From the NCBI GenBank assembly GCA_009667805.1, contig CM019063.1:353920942-353984941 (forward strand): 64,000 nucleotides of DNA, given 5' to 3'. Positions 12,133 to 22,854 of this stretch are shown here, piece by piece. The notes below the pieces were generated by a model. The model saw nothing but the letters and a program-made list of their open reading frames with translations. It did no database searches and was not told where the DNA came from. A program made the translations under genes and the position numbers. Position 1 is the stretch's first letter. The number at the start of each line of letters is the position of its first letter. Source of the DNA: Leptobrachium leishanense (lineage: Eukaryota > Chordata > Amphibia > Anura > Megophryidae).

Positions 12133-13943
12133 GGGGGCGTGGCCGGCAGTGATCGAGAGCGGCTGTGTTTCTGCTGGGCTCCGCTTCTTTCCCTGCAAAA
12201 TACCCATTTATCTAGTGAATCTGGATTTAGGAGTGCCTTCCTACCTTCCCTCTACCGTCGGTGATCAGGTGCTGTCTCCTGGAGCCTGCTTGGTTTCCCC
12301 CTCTGGGTCTGCGATCGAGGAGGAAGCAGCGCATGTGTTATTTTCCCTACTGGCTGGCGGCCATTTTCTAAGGCCTAATACAGGAGGCAATCTGTGCAAC
12401 TTCCTCGCGGCACGCAGATGGGTAAGAAGACTAGGGGTGGAGGAGCAGCGGAGGCTTCCCATACCTCTGACATTCGTCAGGCGTTGGGAGGAGGGCGACC
12501 GCTGCGTCCTGACACATCTGGATCTGGGCCTGCCGGCTTGCAGCTTGTGGGGGCTCTTGATGTGACACCTGCTCAGCACATGGTGCTGCTGGATGTGACA
12601 GAGGACACTCTCCGGCCACCAAGGGGGATATCCGCACCTGGGCTTCCTGGCAAGCGGATTTGCAATCTCTTGAAGCTGATGTGGCAACGACCCAGTCTCC
12701 GGTGGTGGAGGTCCGTGGTCGAGTGCAGGAGATGAAGGGAGTACAGGCCACAACCTCTGCTCGTCTATGTGCGTTACAGCAACAGCTTACTGAATTACAA
12801 GCGGCCGTGGTGACTCTGGAGTCGAGACACCGCCGGAAGAATATGAAGCTCCGTGGGGTGCCAGAAACGGTTGCGGACTCTGAACTTTTGGCGTATGTTA
12901 CGCGTTTTTTGTTGGCTCTCCTCCCTTCCCTCTGTCACGATGGTCCGTCGCATCAAGAAGGTGGCTTTGGCTCCTGTTGGAGCCCCCCTGGACGTTATTG
13001 CGGTGGTCAGAGATGCAAAACTGCACTCAGTGTGTTTTGGAGCGGCCCGGAATACCCCTCAGGTGCTCTTTGAGGGGGCCTCTATTTCAGTGTATCGAGA
13101 CCTTCCCTTCCTGGTCCTTGCTGCCCGACAACGCTTTCAGCCTGTTACGGCATTACTATGTGACCACGACATCCGTTATCGCTGGGGAATGCTTGGCTCC
13201 CTGATTATTCATCGAAATGATGGACCCCCACTTCAGGCCTCTACAGCTGCAGAAGCTGATGTCCACCTCCATTCATTGGGACGCTCCATGACACCCCACT
13301 GTGTGCCGCTGCAGGGTCTTCTGCTGCTTCCCCTCTACCTTCTGATGTTCCCATTTAAGCGACCCGATCCCTCTGGGGACTTGACTATGTAGTTGGCCAT
13401 GGTTTTTTTTGCCTTTCGGCCTTGTTGACATTCGAAGACCTAATATAATTTACTACATTATTGTCTGGAGGTTTGCGTGGCGGAGGATGCCCCCACCCCC
13501 CTTCTTTTTTTCTTTTTTTTTTGAGTGTGGACCTTTCACGTGGGAGCAGGGACGTGCTGTGGGCAAGCCTTGAGGTGGCTACCTAGGATCTTGCCACCTT
13601 TTTAGGCCCTATAGCTGTCCTTACCCTGTAGCCCTATAGCTGTCCTCCCCGGCCCTTTGGATCCCTGAGGGAGCCCAGAGGTGTGCTGGTGAGCACCACG
13701 TGCTTCTGGTCCCCACTCTCCCCTCCCGTAGGGTTTCCCCTTCTTTTTGTTTCCTTCCGCTGTCTCTCTCACTTCCCCTAGACTGCGATTATTTTTTCTT
13801 CTATTTAGGTCGTATTTTTGTTTGTTCTTACGGCCTCGTCATTTATGTCAAAGTGCCCATGCGGTCTGTTTTTCTCTATTGTGGTCTGTTTATTTTGAAT
13901 GTGTATGAAAATTTGAAAATAAAGAATTTAAAAAAAATATTTT
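12133..13943 (+). mobile_element. ORF1-only L1/Tx1-like element (HAL1-like), 1.8 kb
   Basis: The insert starts GGGGGCGTGGCCGGCAG and ends with AATAAAGAATTTAAAAAAAA, and is flanked by the 9-bp duplication ATTATTTGA (12124-12132 and 13944-13952). It holds a 5' leader, an L1-type ORF1, then a 3' UTR without any ORF2. This is the layout of half-L1 (HAL1) elements, which depend on another LINE's reverse transcriptase. An internal deletion of ORF2 in one copy would look the same. Confidence 0.7.
12418..13392 (+). pseudogene. L1/Tx1-type ORF1 RNA-binding protein, frameshifted
   Basis: ORF1 of L1-clade LINEs encodes a coiled-coil trimeric RNA-binding chaperone. The start MGKKTRGGG (12418) is typical. 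A second frame from 12660 carries a coiled coil (LQQQLTELQAAVVTLES) followed by RRKNMKLRGVPE, the start of the RRM domain. A third segment from about 12940 gives HRIKK-like basic residues, GASISVYRDLPFLVLAARQR and FQPVTALL, the C-terminal domain, ending LHSLG. Two frameshifts (about 12640 and 12900) separate the three parts. No ORF2 follows. The protein cannot be made from this copy. Confidence 0.7.
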
Positions 13944-14142
13944 ATTATTTGATCCCTTGCTGATTTTGTACGTTTGCCCACTGACATAGAAATGATCAGT
14001 CTACAATTTTAATGGTAAGTTTGTTTTAACAGTGAGAAACAGAATAACAAAAACATCCAGAAAAATGCATTTCAAAAGAGTTATAAATTGATTTGCATTT
14101 TAATGAATGAAAGAAGTATTTGACCCCTTCGCAAAACATGAC

Positions 14143-14580
14143 ATAGTATTTGGTGGCAAAACACTTGTTGGCAATCACAGAGGTCAGATGTTTCTTGTAT
14201 TTGGCCTCCAGGTTTGCACATATCTCAGGAGAGATTTTGTCCCATTCCTCTTTGCAGATCGTGCTTAGCAACTCGAACCTGGAGGTCTGGAGACTGACTA
14301 GGCCACTCCAGGACCTTAATGTGCTTCTTCCTGAGTCACTCCTTTTGTTGCCTTGGCCATGTGTTTTGGGTCATTGTCTTTGTCACCCATCCACGATCCA
14401 TTTTCATTGCCCTGGCTGAGAGAAGGAGGTTCTCACCCAAGATTTGAAGGTACATGGCCCCGTTCATGCGTCCATTGATGCAGTGAAGTTGTCCTGTACC
14501 GTTAGCAGCAAAACACTCCCAAAGCATAATGTTTCCACCTCCATGTTTGACAATGGGGATGGTGTTCTTGGGGTCATAGG
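14143..14580 (-). pseudogene. Tc1 transposase C-terminal fragment
   Basis: Minus-strand pieces show [14 protein letters not shown] (the GCF block between the catalytic aspartates), then [20 protein letters not shown] and FATKY, the extreme C-terminus of a Tc1 transposase. The DNA-binding half is missing because the element is cut at 14582, and the frames between the pieces are broken. It is a dead remnant of element C. Confidence 0.75.
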
Positions 14581-14582
14581 CA

Positions 14583-15840
14583 GGGCCAGATTTACCTCTC
14601 AGGAGCCTGTAGGCAGAGAAATCTGAAGCGCCCCTCCCATAAAAAAGATACGTTTTTCAAGGCAAAAATATTTTTATTTAGAACAAAAATAAATTGTACA
14701 ACTTTTAAATCAAATAAATTCGGTATCAGAACCATTAATTAAAGTGCGGTAATACTTTTAAATTTGTGCAAAATCAAAGTATGCAAATCAGTCTGTCACA
14801 ATATGAACATAACTAAATAAATACAATTCAAGCAACAGGGAAATTTTTTTCCATGGCCCGGGATGGGGGGGGGGGTTCTTCTCAGGATGATTGTGCACTT
14901 TTCTATTATTATGCTGTAATGTATAATGTAATAATTATAAAAAGTAAAATATAATATGATAATTATAACAAATAATCTGATGCTTTTGCTGAGTCTGACA
15001 AAGTGCTGCTGCTAATTTTGAGTGCTACCGCTGCTGAGTGGTGCGCTCTCTCTCCTGTCACCACTCCTAAACATCAACGGTGAAGGTGGGGCTCATGTCA
15101 TCATGTTAAGCTCTACCCTCGTCTCTCCTGACATTGGAGGACTGATATGACAGTAGGCGGAGCTCAGGAGTTAAGGCGAGCGATGCTACAGATGAAGCTT
15201 TGCTTGCTCGCCGGCCGCAGTAGGTGAGAGGCGGGCTGCCAAGTGAAGCTTCACCTGCGGTTACAGCCGCTCTGCATCACTCGCATTACACCGCGGCCTG
15301 GCACATCGATCATTCCGGGGGTTGAGGACCCCCCTACTTTACTGACTATCAGCAGCTGCCTGAAAGGGGTCACATCTTCGTCACGCTCAGGCAGCCAGTG
15401 AGAACAATTACAGTCCTCTCACTGACTGCCTGAGAGTGTCAATAGCTGCCTAAGAGTGAAAGAGGTGTTACTGCTAAAAGCAATCACACTCCTGTCCACT
15501 GGCTGCCTTAGAGGGGTCACTCTAGAGGGGTCACTCTCAGGCAGCCAGTGTCACTTGAACTGGGACTGTTATATGTGATGGAGGAGGAACAGCTTCTTGT
15601 CAGGGGTTTGTTTGATGGTAGTAGATCCCTTGACGTTGCTTGCTTGACAGATCTAGTGAAGAGAGAAATTATTATTGTTAATAATGAAAAAAATGCTCTT
15701 ATTGTGCCAAGCAGCCAATGACCGCTATCACACTCCTGTCACTGACTGTCTGACAGTAGTCCGGTCCCTTTCAGACAGTCAGTGACAGGACACAGGAGTG
15801 TGCTGTATTTTAAATTAATATTTGCTCACATTAATGTGGC
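14583..15840. other. Unassigned repeat-like DNA
   Basis: It starts with a segment GGGCCAGATTTACCTCTCAG...GGAGCCTGTAGGCA that recurs at 31223, so it is a repeat edge. A G-run is at 14866-14874. From about 15350 to 15790 there are imperfect, partly inverted copies of a CTCAGGCAGCCAGTGA / TCACTGACTGCCTGAGAG motif. No gene is supported. Confidence 0.4.
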
Positions 15841-16085
15841 TCAGTTCTCATTCCTCTCCTTCAAGTTCTTGCACCCCTTCGGCTCCTTCAGCTCCGCGGG
15901 CAGGGTTTCCATGGAGGGCATCACAAAACATGTCAGACAGCTGCCCGGTGATTTGCTGTGCAACTCTGAGCATGGACAACAGAGCGCACACCATATTGCC
16001 ACTGCAGCCTGCAGAAAGGTGGTGACGAGGCTGCTCCCAGACATTCTCTTCTGCTTGGTGCTGTGCATATTGAGTGACCTCACGG
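15841..16085 (-). other. Unknown frame interrupted by the ERV
   Basis: On the minus strand a frame reads CALLSMLRVAQQITGQLSDMF and continues to a stop near 15845. Across the ERV insertion it appears to join the flank at 28685-28770 (...VQSKATTT|REVTQYAQHQ). I do not recognise it; it may be part of an older mobile element. The other frame on this strand is also open, so coding status is uncertain. Confidence 0.3.
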
Positions 16086-16752
16086 TGTAGCGGAAATAGA
16101 CTGGAAGATGGCCGCTATTATAAGCCAGGCGACCATCTTGTTCAGAATATTGGTTCACTTGTATATAACTAGGCCGGTTTTTAGCTGAAATTAGAATGAA
16201 GTATACGTAGAAATTTAGGAATGTGCTGAGATTAGTAGAAAAACAATTAAGGCGCTGAGAGAGAGATCTCTGCTGTTCCAGGCACAGAGAAAGATACGTC
16301 AAGGTCGTTGGGGCCCGCAGAAAGACAAAGAACCAGACACCAGACCATGCTTTATCTGTATAAAAATGAATATAGTCTTTAGGGAGGTGGGTACGGCCCG
16401 GATTGAGTGCGGCAGCAAATCACAAACTGTCAGACTAACATGAAGTTTGCCAATTTATCGTCAATGTATGGAATTCCTTTGTACTAACAATGGGAGGTAT
16501 TAACCCACGTGGGGTGGAATAAAGTGTCATCGGGAGGTGGGCTAATTGGGATGTACCTAATTATGCATTTGGGATATAAGACCCCTTGTCGGGGGGGAGA
16601 CGGGGCTCATTCTTTGCGATTGAATCCTGTTTGAGCATCTGTTGTGATATCACAATAAAGTTTGCCTTTCCTGAAGAGACTCGTGTTCAGACAATCCTTG
16701 CTCGTGTCCGGTCCGGCCTCGTCCCGAGTGAACCCGTCTGAATCCGGTTACA
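16086..16752 (+). repeat. ERV 5' LTR (667 bp)
   Basis: Begins TGTAGCGGAAATAG and ends TCCGGTTACA. A TATA-like GGGATATAAGACC lies at about 16570, and AATAAA at about 16653 lies shortly before the end, giving a plausible U3-R-U5 order. It differs from the 3' LTR by roughly five substitutions and one short complex indel near 16330. Confidence 0.92.
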
Positions 16753-16756
16753 TTTC

Positions 16757-16777
16757 TGGGGGCTCTGTTGCCGGGAT
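16757..16777 (+). other. ERV primer binding site
   Basis: TGGGGGCTC followed by TGTTG and CCGGGAT lies four bases after the LTR. It resembles the proline-tRNA type of primer site with extra bases in the middle. The exact tRNA is uncertain. Bases 16778-17863 are a leader with no supported gene. Confidence 0.55.
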
Positions 16778-17863
16778 ACGGGCCCTTACCGGCATGGCAA
16801 CGACTGCTGAACACTGTAGCGGTTGACTGCAGGTGCGAGTGATCCCGCTGGGTGGGCGTCCGTTGAAGGTGAGCTGACATCTGCAGGCGCCAAGCAGGAT
16901 TTCCTGTTCAGTGGACCTCATCTCGTCTCAAACGGACCCCCCAGCCTGGGAACACTGGGACACCCCTGAGTCCGAGGAAACAGCGAACAGCGCGGCAATA
17001 GGTAAAGTGTCTTCTATGTTTGTATGTCTAATGGAAATGGAAATACCGGTATAAAGGGAAACATCCGACCGAAGTTGGATAAGGAAATCCGCGGCCATGA
17101 TTTCGTTAGCATACCGAACCCGCCGCCAAAAGCACGGTCAAGCAAAGGAGCCAGAAAGTGGCTAGCACGTGTCTGGACCCGGGGGATCGGATGTTGACCA
17201 AAGGGTAGAGTCTGTATGTGAGGGAGAAGGGAGCCGCGTGGAGTTGCACAGTCATAGTCAGTGTTTGTAAATAAAGCTTCACCACGTGGACAAAGGAAAG
17301 GCAGAGAGATTTCTGTGACCGGGCTTAGAGCCCTGAGTCAGTGCTAGTGTGTACGTCGTGTAGTGAAGAGGGCTCATTGGAGCCAGCGGTAGCTGCAGAG
17401 ATAGTGGTGCCGGGTGGGTAGATTACTCATAGGCAAATTGGAATTGCAGATGGGAGTGTAGTTATAGAACGGGGTGCACATAGTCACAAGCAGTCAAGAG
17501 TTAGAGTTCAGTCAACGGGGTATAAGGAGCCAAAAGGGAGGGATGGCGTGCCCTCGGCTAGTAGAAAGAGTTGAATTGTTTATGTTTTGTTTTGTGCTGG
17601 AAGTATCTGGTACAGTACATGCTGTGAGTGATTTGAGTGCTGTGAGTGAACGTGCGCCTACTCGCCCTGCGAGGAAGCAAACTTGAAAGTGGACTCCCAA
17701 AAGTACATTTCCGGCTCAGGCGACTGCAGTCCGGCTACTGACGGAGGAAGCGATTTCAGATATATATGAATTGTTGATTGAAGTGCCAGACTGTAAATTC
17801 TAAGTGCTCTTGCTAAAGAGTAATATTTATATTGTAAAAAGGTTGTTGTTTTTAAAAGTAACA

Positions 17864-18214
17864 ATGGGTAGCGGATCATCCAAGCCAAGAAAGGTAAAGA
17901 AGGGTGAGACGCCCCTAGGGTATATGGTGCGGAATTTTGAAGCACTATATACAATATATGATTATGGTGTAAAATTAACTAGAGGGAAATTAACAGGAAT
18001 GTGTACAATTGTGTGGCCACTGCTAGTTCCAGACTGGCCAGAGCAGAGGTCAATGGACCCGGAGCTAATACAGAAAGTGCATTCCCAAGTAACCAGGAAA
18101 TGCGGATATCCTGAGCAGTACCTATATATAGATATATGGAAGTACTGTGTAAAAGATAAAAGTTATTTTATAATGATGGCGGGACGTAACAAGAAGCAGG
18201 TACCCCCCCAATAA
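17864..18214 (+). pseudogene. ERV Gag matrix-like ORF (truncated gag)
   Basis: An open frame of 116 codons starts MGSGSSKPRK: glycine 2 and the basic stretch fit an N-myristoylated retroviral matrix domain that directs Gag to membrane. It is rich in aromatic residues (LVPDWPEQRS, YLYIDIWKYC), as matrix domains are. The ATG at 17864 is preferred over an upstream in-frame codon at 17804 because of the myristoylation signal. The frame stops at 18214, and no capsid or nucleocapsid zinc knuckle follows, so gag is truncated. Assignment rests on position and the N-terminus. Confidence 0.6.
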
Positions 18215-18239
18215 AAAAAAATAAAAAATAATAGAGAGA

Positions 18240-18558
18240 AAGAAAAGACCGGTGTTGGTAGAACAACCGGAGGAGATTGATTCCCTGCCCCTGCCCTATC
18301 CATCATATTATGGGGCAGCTAGAGAAGTTTTGTGTGTCACGGTTGCGAAGGCGGGCGGCTGCTACTGCTCTGCCGGCTTTCTCCGCTCCCGTGAGTGGGA
18401 TTGCGGAGGAAAATGAGTGGGCAGTGAGTGGAAGAGACAGAGAGGTCCCACCAGGAAAGATCGAAATGCCCCATGGGAGCATATATAAATTGGTAGACCA
18501 AGCGGACAGTGATGATAATGATGAGTGTGAAAATAAGTCTATATATTTAGTGTTTTAA
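18240..18558 (+). pseudogene. ERV Gag middle region, degenerate
   Basis: Just after the matrix frame, one frame gives a proline/tyrosine-rich stretch LPLPYPSYYGAA, like the spacer with late-budding motifs that follows matrix in gamma-type Gag. The frame then changes. Little else can be said. Confidence 0.35.
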
Positions 18559-18559
18559 T

Positions 18560-19492
18560 ATACCAGTAAAATAAAGATAATTTACAAGTTTTGTGTGTGG
18601 ATTATGTAATGATTTTCAGGAGTTTCTGAGCCCCCATTTCCCCCTGGGCCAGAAGAAAATTAGATGATCAATAGATCAGATGGTAATCTAGAAGGTTTTA
18701 AAAAAAAACAAAAAAAAAACACAGTGCTGTATAACTTGTGTATGTAATTCGGACTAATTATTCGGATGTGATATCTGTACTGTTCTACGTGAGTGTGAAG
18801 TCAGAGAATGTGATTAATAAATAGTGTGTGCTGTATCGAATGATATATGGTAGAATGTTTTTGTCTGATTGTGTTTATAATTGACCTATCAAACTGTTCA
18901 ATTAAGAGTAAAGTGTGATAAGTAATTAATTTAGAGTGTGGAATGGCTGAGAGGTAGTGAGAGTCTCCGTACTCGTCTCCTCCCCCCCTCCTTTCTGACA
19001 CAGTTTGCACAGAGAGGGGGAAGGGGGGAGTCGGTTTTTTTTTTGCTCTCTGATAGACAGAGAAAGTAACCCTTTGTGTGTCTGTGCAGCGAATTCAAAT
19101 TAAAAAGAAATGAAGAAGAAAAAATTACTATGTTTAGCTGATTTTTAATATATGCTACAATAAAATGTATGAAGTCTGTTGAGTGCAAGATATATGTTTA
19201 TATTTTGTGTTGATATTATTCCAAAAACTCTAGTTTTGTTCACAGAGCTAGAATTAAATAAAAAAAGGAAGTCCTGATTTTTATATTGTTACAGATTATA
19301 ACAATAATAAGTATAATAATAATATATAATATTGTCTACCAAAATATAATACAATTTATTAACAAATTAAATGGAAATATATGAAACGGTTAGAAAATTA
19401 ATATTTTAAAAAAAAGCAGTTTGAGAAATAATTAAAGTAGTTTTATACCGTTTTTACGTTCTATATAGTTAAAACATAGCAAAATTATCTAT
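18560..19492. other. AT-rich ERV interior, nothing recognised
   Basis: Very AT-rich, with poly-A runs at 18690-18720. No capsid-like frame is seen although gag should continue here. Confidence 0.4.
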
Positions 19493-19504
19493 ACTATAAA
19501 AGAG

Positions 19505-20010
19505 TAAGGCTTGGCGTGTCCGTCGCCAAGCCTTACTCTGCGCATGCGCGCGCAACCAGCGGCGGTTGGTTGCGCGCGCATGCAACCGCCGCGGCACGAG
19601 CCGGCTGCCGGCTCGCCGCGGCGGTTACAAGATGCACACAGCAGCCGGGTAGAGGCTGCGCTTGCAGCCTCTACCCGGCTGCCGCGCGCATCCAACCCCC
19701 GAGCGGCGAAGGGAAAGGTCCCTCCGCCGCTCGGGGCTTGGATGCGCGCGGCAGCCGGGTAGAGGCTGCGCTCGCAGCCTCTACCCGGCTGCCGAGCGCA
19801 TCCGAGCGGCGCCGGGGAAGTGAAAGTTTCCCCACTTCCGCTCTTTGAAGGACCCAAGCCCCGGTCACGTGACCGCGGCTTGGGTCCTTCAAAGACCGGA
19901 AGTGGGGACACTTTCACTTCCCCGGCGCCGCTCGGAAAGGTAAGTATGGCGCCGAGCTCATGGGGCGGCTGTCCGAATGCCGATAGAGCATTCGAACAGC
20001 CGCCCCATGT
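19505..20010. repeat. Left block of consecutive GC-rich hairpins
   Basis: At least seven near-perfect palindromes follow one another: AGTAAGGCTTGG...CCAAGCCTTACT; a GCGCGCAACC...GGTTGCGCGC pair; AACCGCCGCGGC...GCCGCGGCGGTT; GCAGCCGGGTAGAGGCTGC with its complement (twice, about 19640-19682 and 19750-19792); a GAGCGGCG...CGCCGCTC pair; GGACCCAAGC...GCTTGGGTCC around CACGTG near 19870; and CATGGGGCGGCTGT...ACAGCCGCCCCATG at 19962-20010. Confidence 0.85.
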
Positions 20011-20029
20011 CTGGTCTGGGGTCTGAGCT

Positions 20030-21475
20030 GGGGCATATCCATGAGCGCTGGGGGGCCAATATCCAGGAGCTGGGGGGCAGTATCCATGAGAGCTTGGGGG
20101 GGCAATATCCATGAGCTGGGGGGCAATATCCATGAGCTGGGGGGCAGTATCCATGAGAGCTTGGGGGGGCAATATCCATGAGCTGGGGGGCAATATCCAT
20201 GAGCGCTGGGGGGCCAATATCCATGAGCTGGGGGGCAATATCCATGAGAGCTTGGGGGGCAATATCCATGAGCTGTGGGGCAATATCCATGAGAGCTTGG
20301 GGGGCAATATCCATGAGCTGGGGGGCAATATCCATGAGTGCTGGGGGGCAATATCCAGGAGCTGGGGGGCAATATCCATGAGCTGGGGCAGTATCCATGA
20401 GAGCTTGGGGGGCAATATCCATGAGCTGGGGGGCAATATCCATGAGAGCTTGGGGGGGCAATATCCATGAGCTGGGGGGCAATATCCATGAGCGCTGGGG
20501 GGCCAATATCCATGAGCTGGGGGCAATATCCATGAGAGCTTGGGGGGGCAATATCCATGAGCTGTGGGGCAATATCCATGAGAGCTTGGGGGGCAATATC
20601 CATGAGAGCTTGGGTGGGCAGTATCCATGAGCTGGGGGGCAATATCCATGAGTGCTGGGGGGCAATATCCAGGAGCTGGGGGGCAATATCCAGGAGCTGG
20701 GGGGCAATATCCATGAGAGCTTGGGGGGGCAATATCCATGAGCTGGGGGGCAATATCCATGAGTGCTGGGGGGCAATATCCAGGAGCTGGGGGGCAATAT
20801 CCACGAGCTGGGGGGCAGTATCCACGAGCTGGGGGGCAGTATCCACGAGCTGGGGGACAGTATCCATGTGCTGGGGCAGTATATCCACGTGCTGGGGCAT
20901 ATATCCACGTGCTGGGGCAATATCCACGAGCTGGGGCAATATCCACGAGCTGGGGCAGTATCCACGAGCTGGGGCAATATATCCACGAGCTGGGGCAATA
21001 TATCCACGAGCTGGGGCAATATCCACGAGCTGGGGCAGTATATCCACGTGCTGGGGCAATATCCACAAGCTGGGGCAGTATATCCACGTGCTGGGGCAAT
21101 ATATCCACGAGCTGGGGCAATATCCACGAGCTGGGGCAGTATCCACGTGCTGGGGCATATATCCACGTGCTGGGGCATATATCCACGTGCTGGAGCAGTA
21201 TCCAGGAGCTGGGGGGGGCAATATCCAGGAGCTGGGACAGTATCCACGTGCTGGGGCATATATCCACGTGCTGGGGCAGTATCCACGAGCTGGGGCAGTA
21301 TCCACGAGCTGGGGCAGTATCCACGAGCTGGGGCAATATATCCACGAGCTGGGGCAATATATCCACGAGCTGGGGCAGTATATCCACGAGCTGGGGCAGT
21401 ATCCACGAGCTGGGGCAATATATCCACGAGCAGGGGCAATATATCCATGAGCTGGGGCAGTATATCCACAATAGA
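20030..21475 (+). repeat. Minisatellite array, left arm (19-24 bp units)
   Basis: Outer units (to about 20860) are 21 or 24 bp, ATATCCATGAGCTGGGGGGC(A) with GAGAGCTT and GAGCGCT variants. Inner units (20870-21475) are 19-20 bp with ATATCCACGAGCTGGGGCA. Runs of 4-7 G occur in every unit. Not coding. Confidence 0.9.
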
Positions 21476-21599
21476 CTGCCCTCTGGGCAGGCTTTCCACC
21501 TTGTGATTAATAATTCAATTAAAAGTATGTTTTTGTTTGTTGTTTTGATGGGATAGTTATTTTATTGTTATGGGATTATTTTAGACTAGTTGTAAAGCC

Positions 21600-22232
21600 T
21601 GCCCAGAGGGCAGTCTATTGTGGATATACTGCCCCTGCTCATGGATATACTGCTCCAGCTCGTGGATACTGCCCCAGCACGTGGATACTGCCCCAGCACG
21701 TGGATACTGCCCCCGCACGTGGATACTGCCCCCGCACGTGGATACTGCCCCCGCACGTGGATACTGCCCCAGCCTGCCCAGAGGGCAGTCTATTGTGGGT
21801 ATACTGCCCCAGCTCGTGGATACTGCCCCAGCACGTGGATATTGCCCCAGCATGTGGATATTTGCCCCTAGCACATGGATTTGCCCCCAGCTCATGGATT
21901 TGCCCAGCACATGGATTTGCCCCCAGCTCATGGATTTGCCCCCAGCTCATGGATTTGCCCAGCTCATGGATTTGCCCAGCACATGGATTTGCCCCCAGCT
22001 CATGGAGTTGCCCAGCTCATGGATTTGCCCCCAGCTCATGGATTTGCCCAGCACATGGATTTGCCCCAGCTCGTGGATTTGCCCAGCACGTGGATTTGCC
22101 CAGCACGTGGATTTGCCCAGCTCGTGGATTTGCCCCCAGGTCGTGGATATGGTCCCCCAGCTCGTGGATATGGACCCCCCAGCTCGTGGATATGGACCCC
22201 CCCAGATCGTGGATATTGACCCCCCCCCCCAC
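21600..22232 (-). repeat. Minisatellite array, right arm, inverted
   Basis: Same unit family in reverse orientation: GGATACTGCCCCAGCACGT (19 bp) near the centre, GGATTTGCCCAGC(T/A)C variants of 16-19 bp in the middle, GGATATGGACCCCCC near the outer edge. A second copy of the GCCTGCCCAGAGGGCAGTCTA segment interrupts it at about 21772-21797. Confidence 0.9.
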
Positions 22233-22239
22233 CAGCGCT

Positions 22240-22690
22240 CATACTTACCTGTCGAGCGGCGCCAGGGAAGTGAAGATTTCCCCGCTTCCGGTCTTTGAAG
22301 GACCCAAGCCGCGGTCACGTGACCGGGGCTTGGGTCCTTCAAAGCGGAAGCGAGGGAACTTTCCCTCCGCCGCTCGGGGACCCGTTAGATGCACACAGCA
22401 GCCGGGTAGAGGCTGCGCTCGCAGCCTCTACCCGGCTGCCGCGCGCATCCAACCCCCGAGCGGCGGAGGAAACTTTCCCTTCGCCGCTCTGGGGTTGGAT
22501 GCGCGCGGCAGCCGGGTAGAGGCTGCGAGCGCAGCCTCTACCCGGCTGCTGTGTGCATGTGTAACCGCCGCGGCGAGCCGGCAGCCGGCTCGTGCCGCGC
22601 GGCGGTTGCATGCGCGCGCAACCAACCGCCGCTGGTTGCGCGCGCATGCGCAGTAAGGCTTTGGCGACGGACAGCCAAAGCCTTACTCTT
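22240..22690. repeat. Right block of GC-rich hairpins
   Basis: Inverted counterpart of the left hairpin block, with the same palindrome modules in mirror order and small insertions or losses (for example GACCCGTTAGATGC at 22379). Ends CCTTACTCTTTTATTATATAGAT. Confidence 0.85.
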
Positions 22691-22854
22691 TTATTATATA
22701 GATGATTACTGATGAGATGTTTGGAATGGTCTTATAACAATGGAATGGTTCATTTTTTATTTTTTTTTGATGTGGTATTAAGAGTCCGATTTGGCTACGG
22801 GAGAGAGACCTCTGTGAATATTGTTTATACAATGTGTATATGTATATGCCCGAA

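Larger units (their letters stand above)
12110..14582 (-). mobile_element. Tc1/mariner element C, split by an L1-like insert
   Basis: The end CAGTGAGGGAAAAAATTATTTGA starts at 12110 after TA. It is the terminal repeat of a common vertebrate Tc1 family. The repeat is interrupted at 12133 and resumes at 13944 with the same 9 bp followed by TCCCTTGCTG. The minus-strand transposase fragment lies at 14143-14580. The element stops abruptly at 14582, so its other end is missing. Confidence 0.8.
19493..22704. mobile_element. Giant GC-rich fold-back element, 3.2 kb
   Basis: The left end ATCTATACTATAAAAGAGTA and the right end, inverted, ATCTATATAATAAAAGAGTA are mirror copies, and the mirror relation continues inward: GC-rich hairpin block, minisatellite array, then AGACTGCCCTCTGGGCAGG and its complement around a ~100-bp AT-rich spacer at about 21498-21597. 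The left arm is ~2.0 kb and the right ~1.1 kb because the arrays differ in length. All frames are open over long distances only because the arrays lack stops. No transposase is present. The TCTATACTATAAAAG termini resemble Helitron 5' ends (from memory), an uncertain clue to mobilisation. Confidence 0.8.

Noticed and set aside
15841..16302. 153-codon minus-strand frame crossing the LTR edge
   Set aside because: Half of it is LTR sequence, and the same LTR part appears in another frame at 27778-28227; not a real gene.
19489..21471. Open frame of 660 codons (tyrosine/cysteine/proline repeats), and several others of 250-510 codons on both strands
   Set aside because: They arise because the 19-24-bp minisatellite unit has no stop in any frame; frames are open in both directions and the hairpin blocks are read through without any domain.
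20030..21475. CRISPR-like appearance of the array
   Set aside because: No unique spacers, variable unit length, and a clearly eukaryotic transposon setting.
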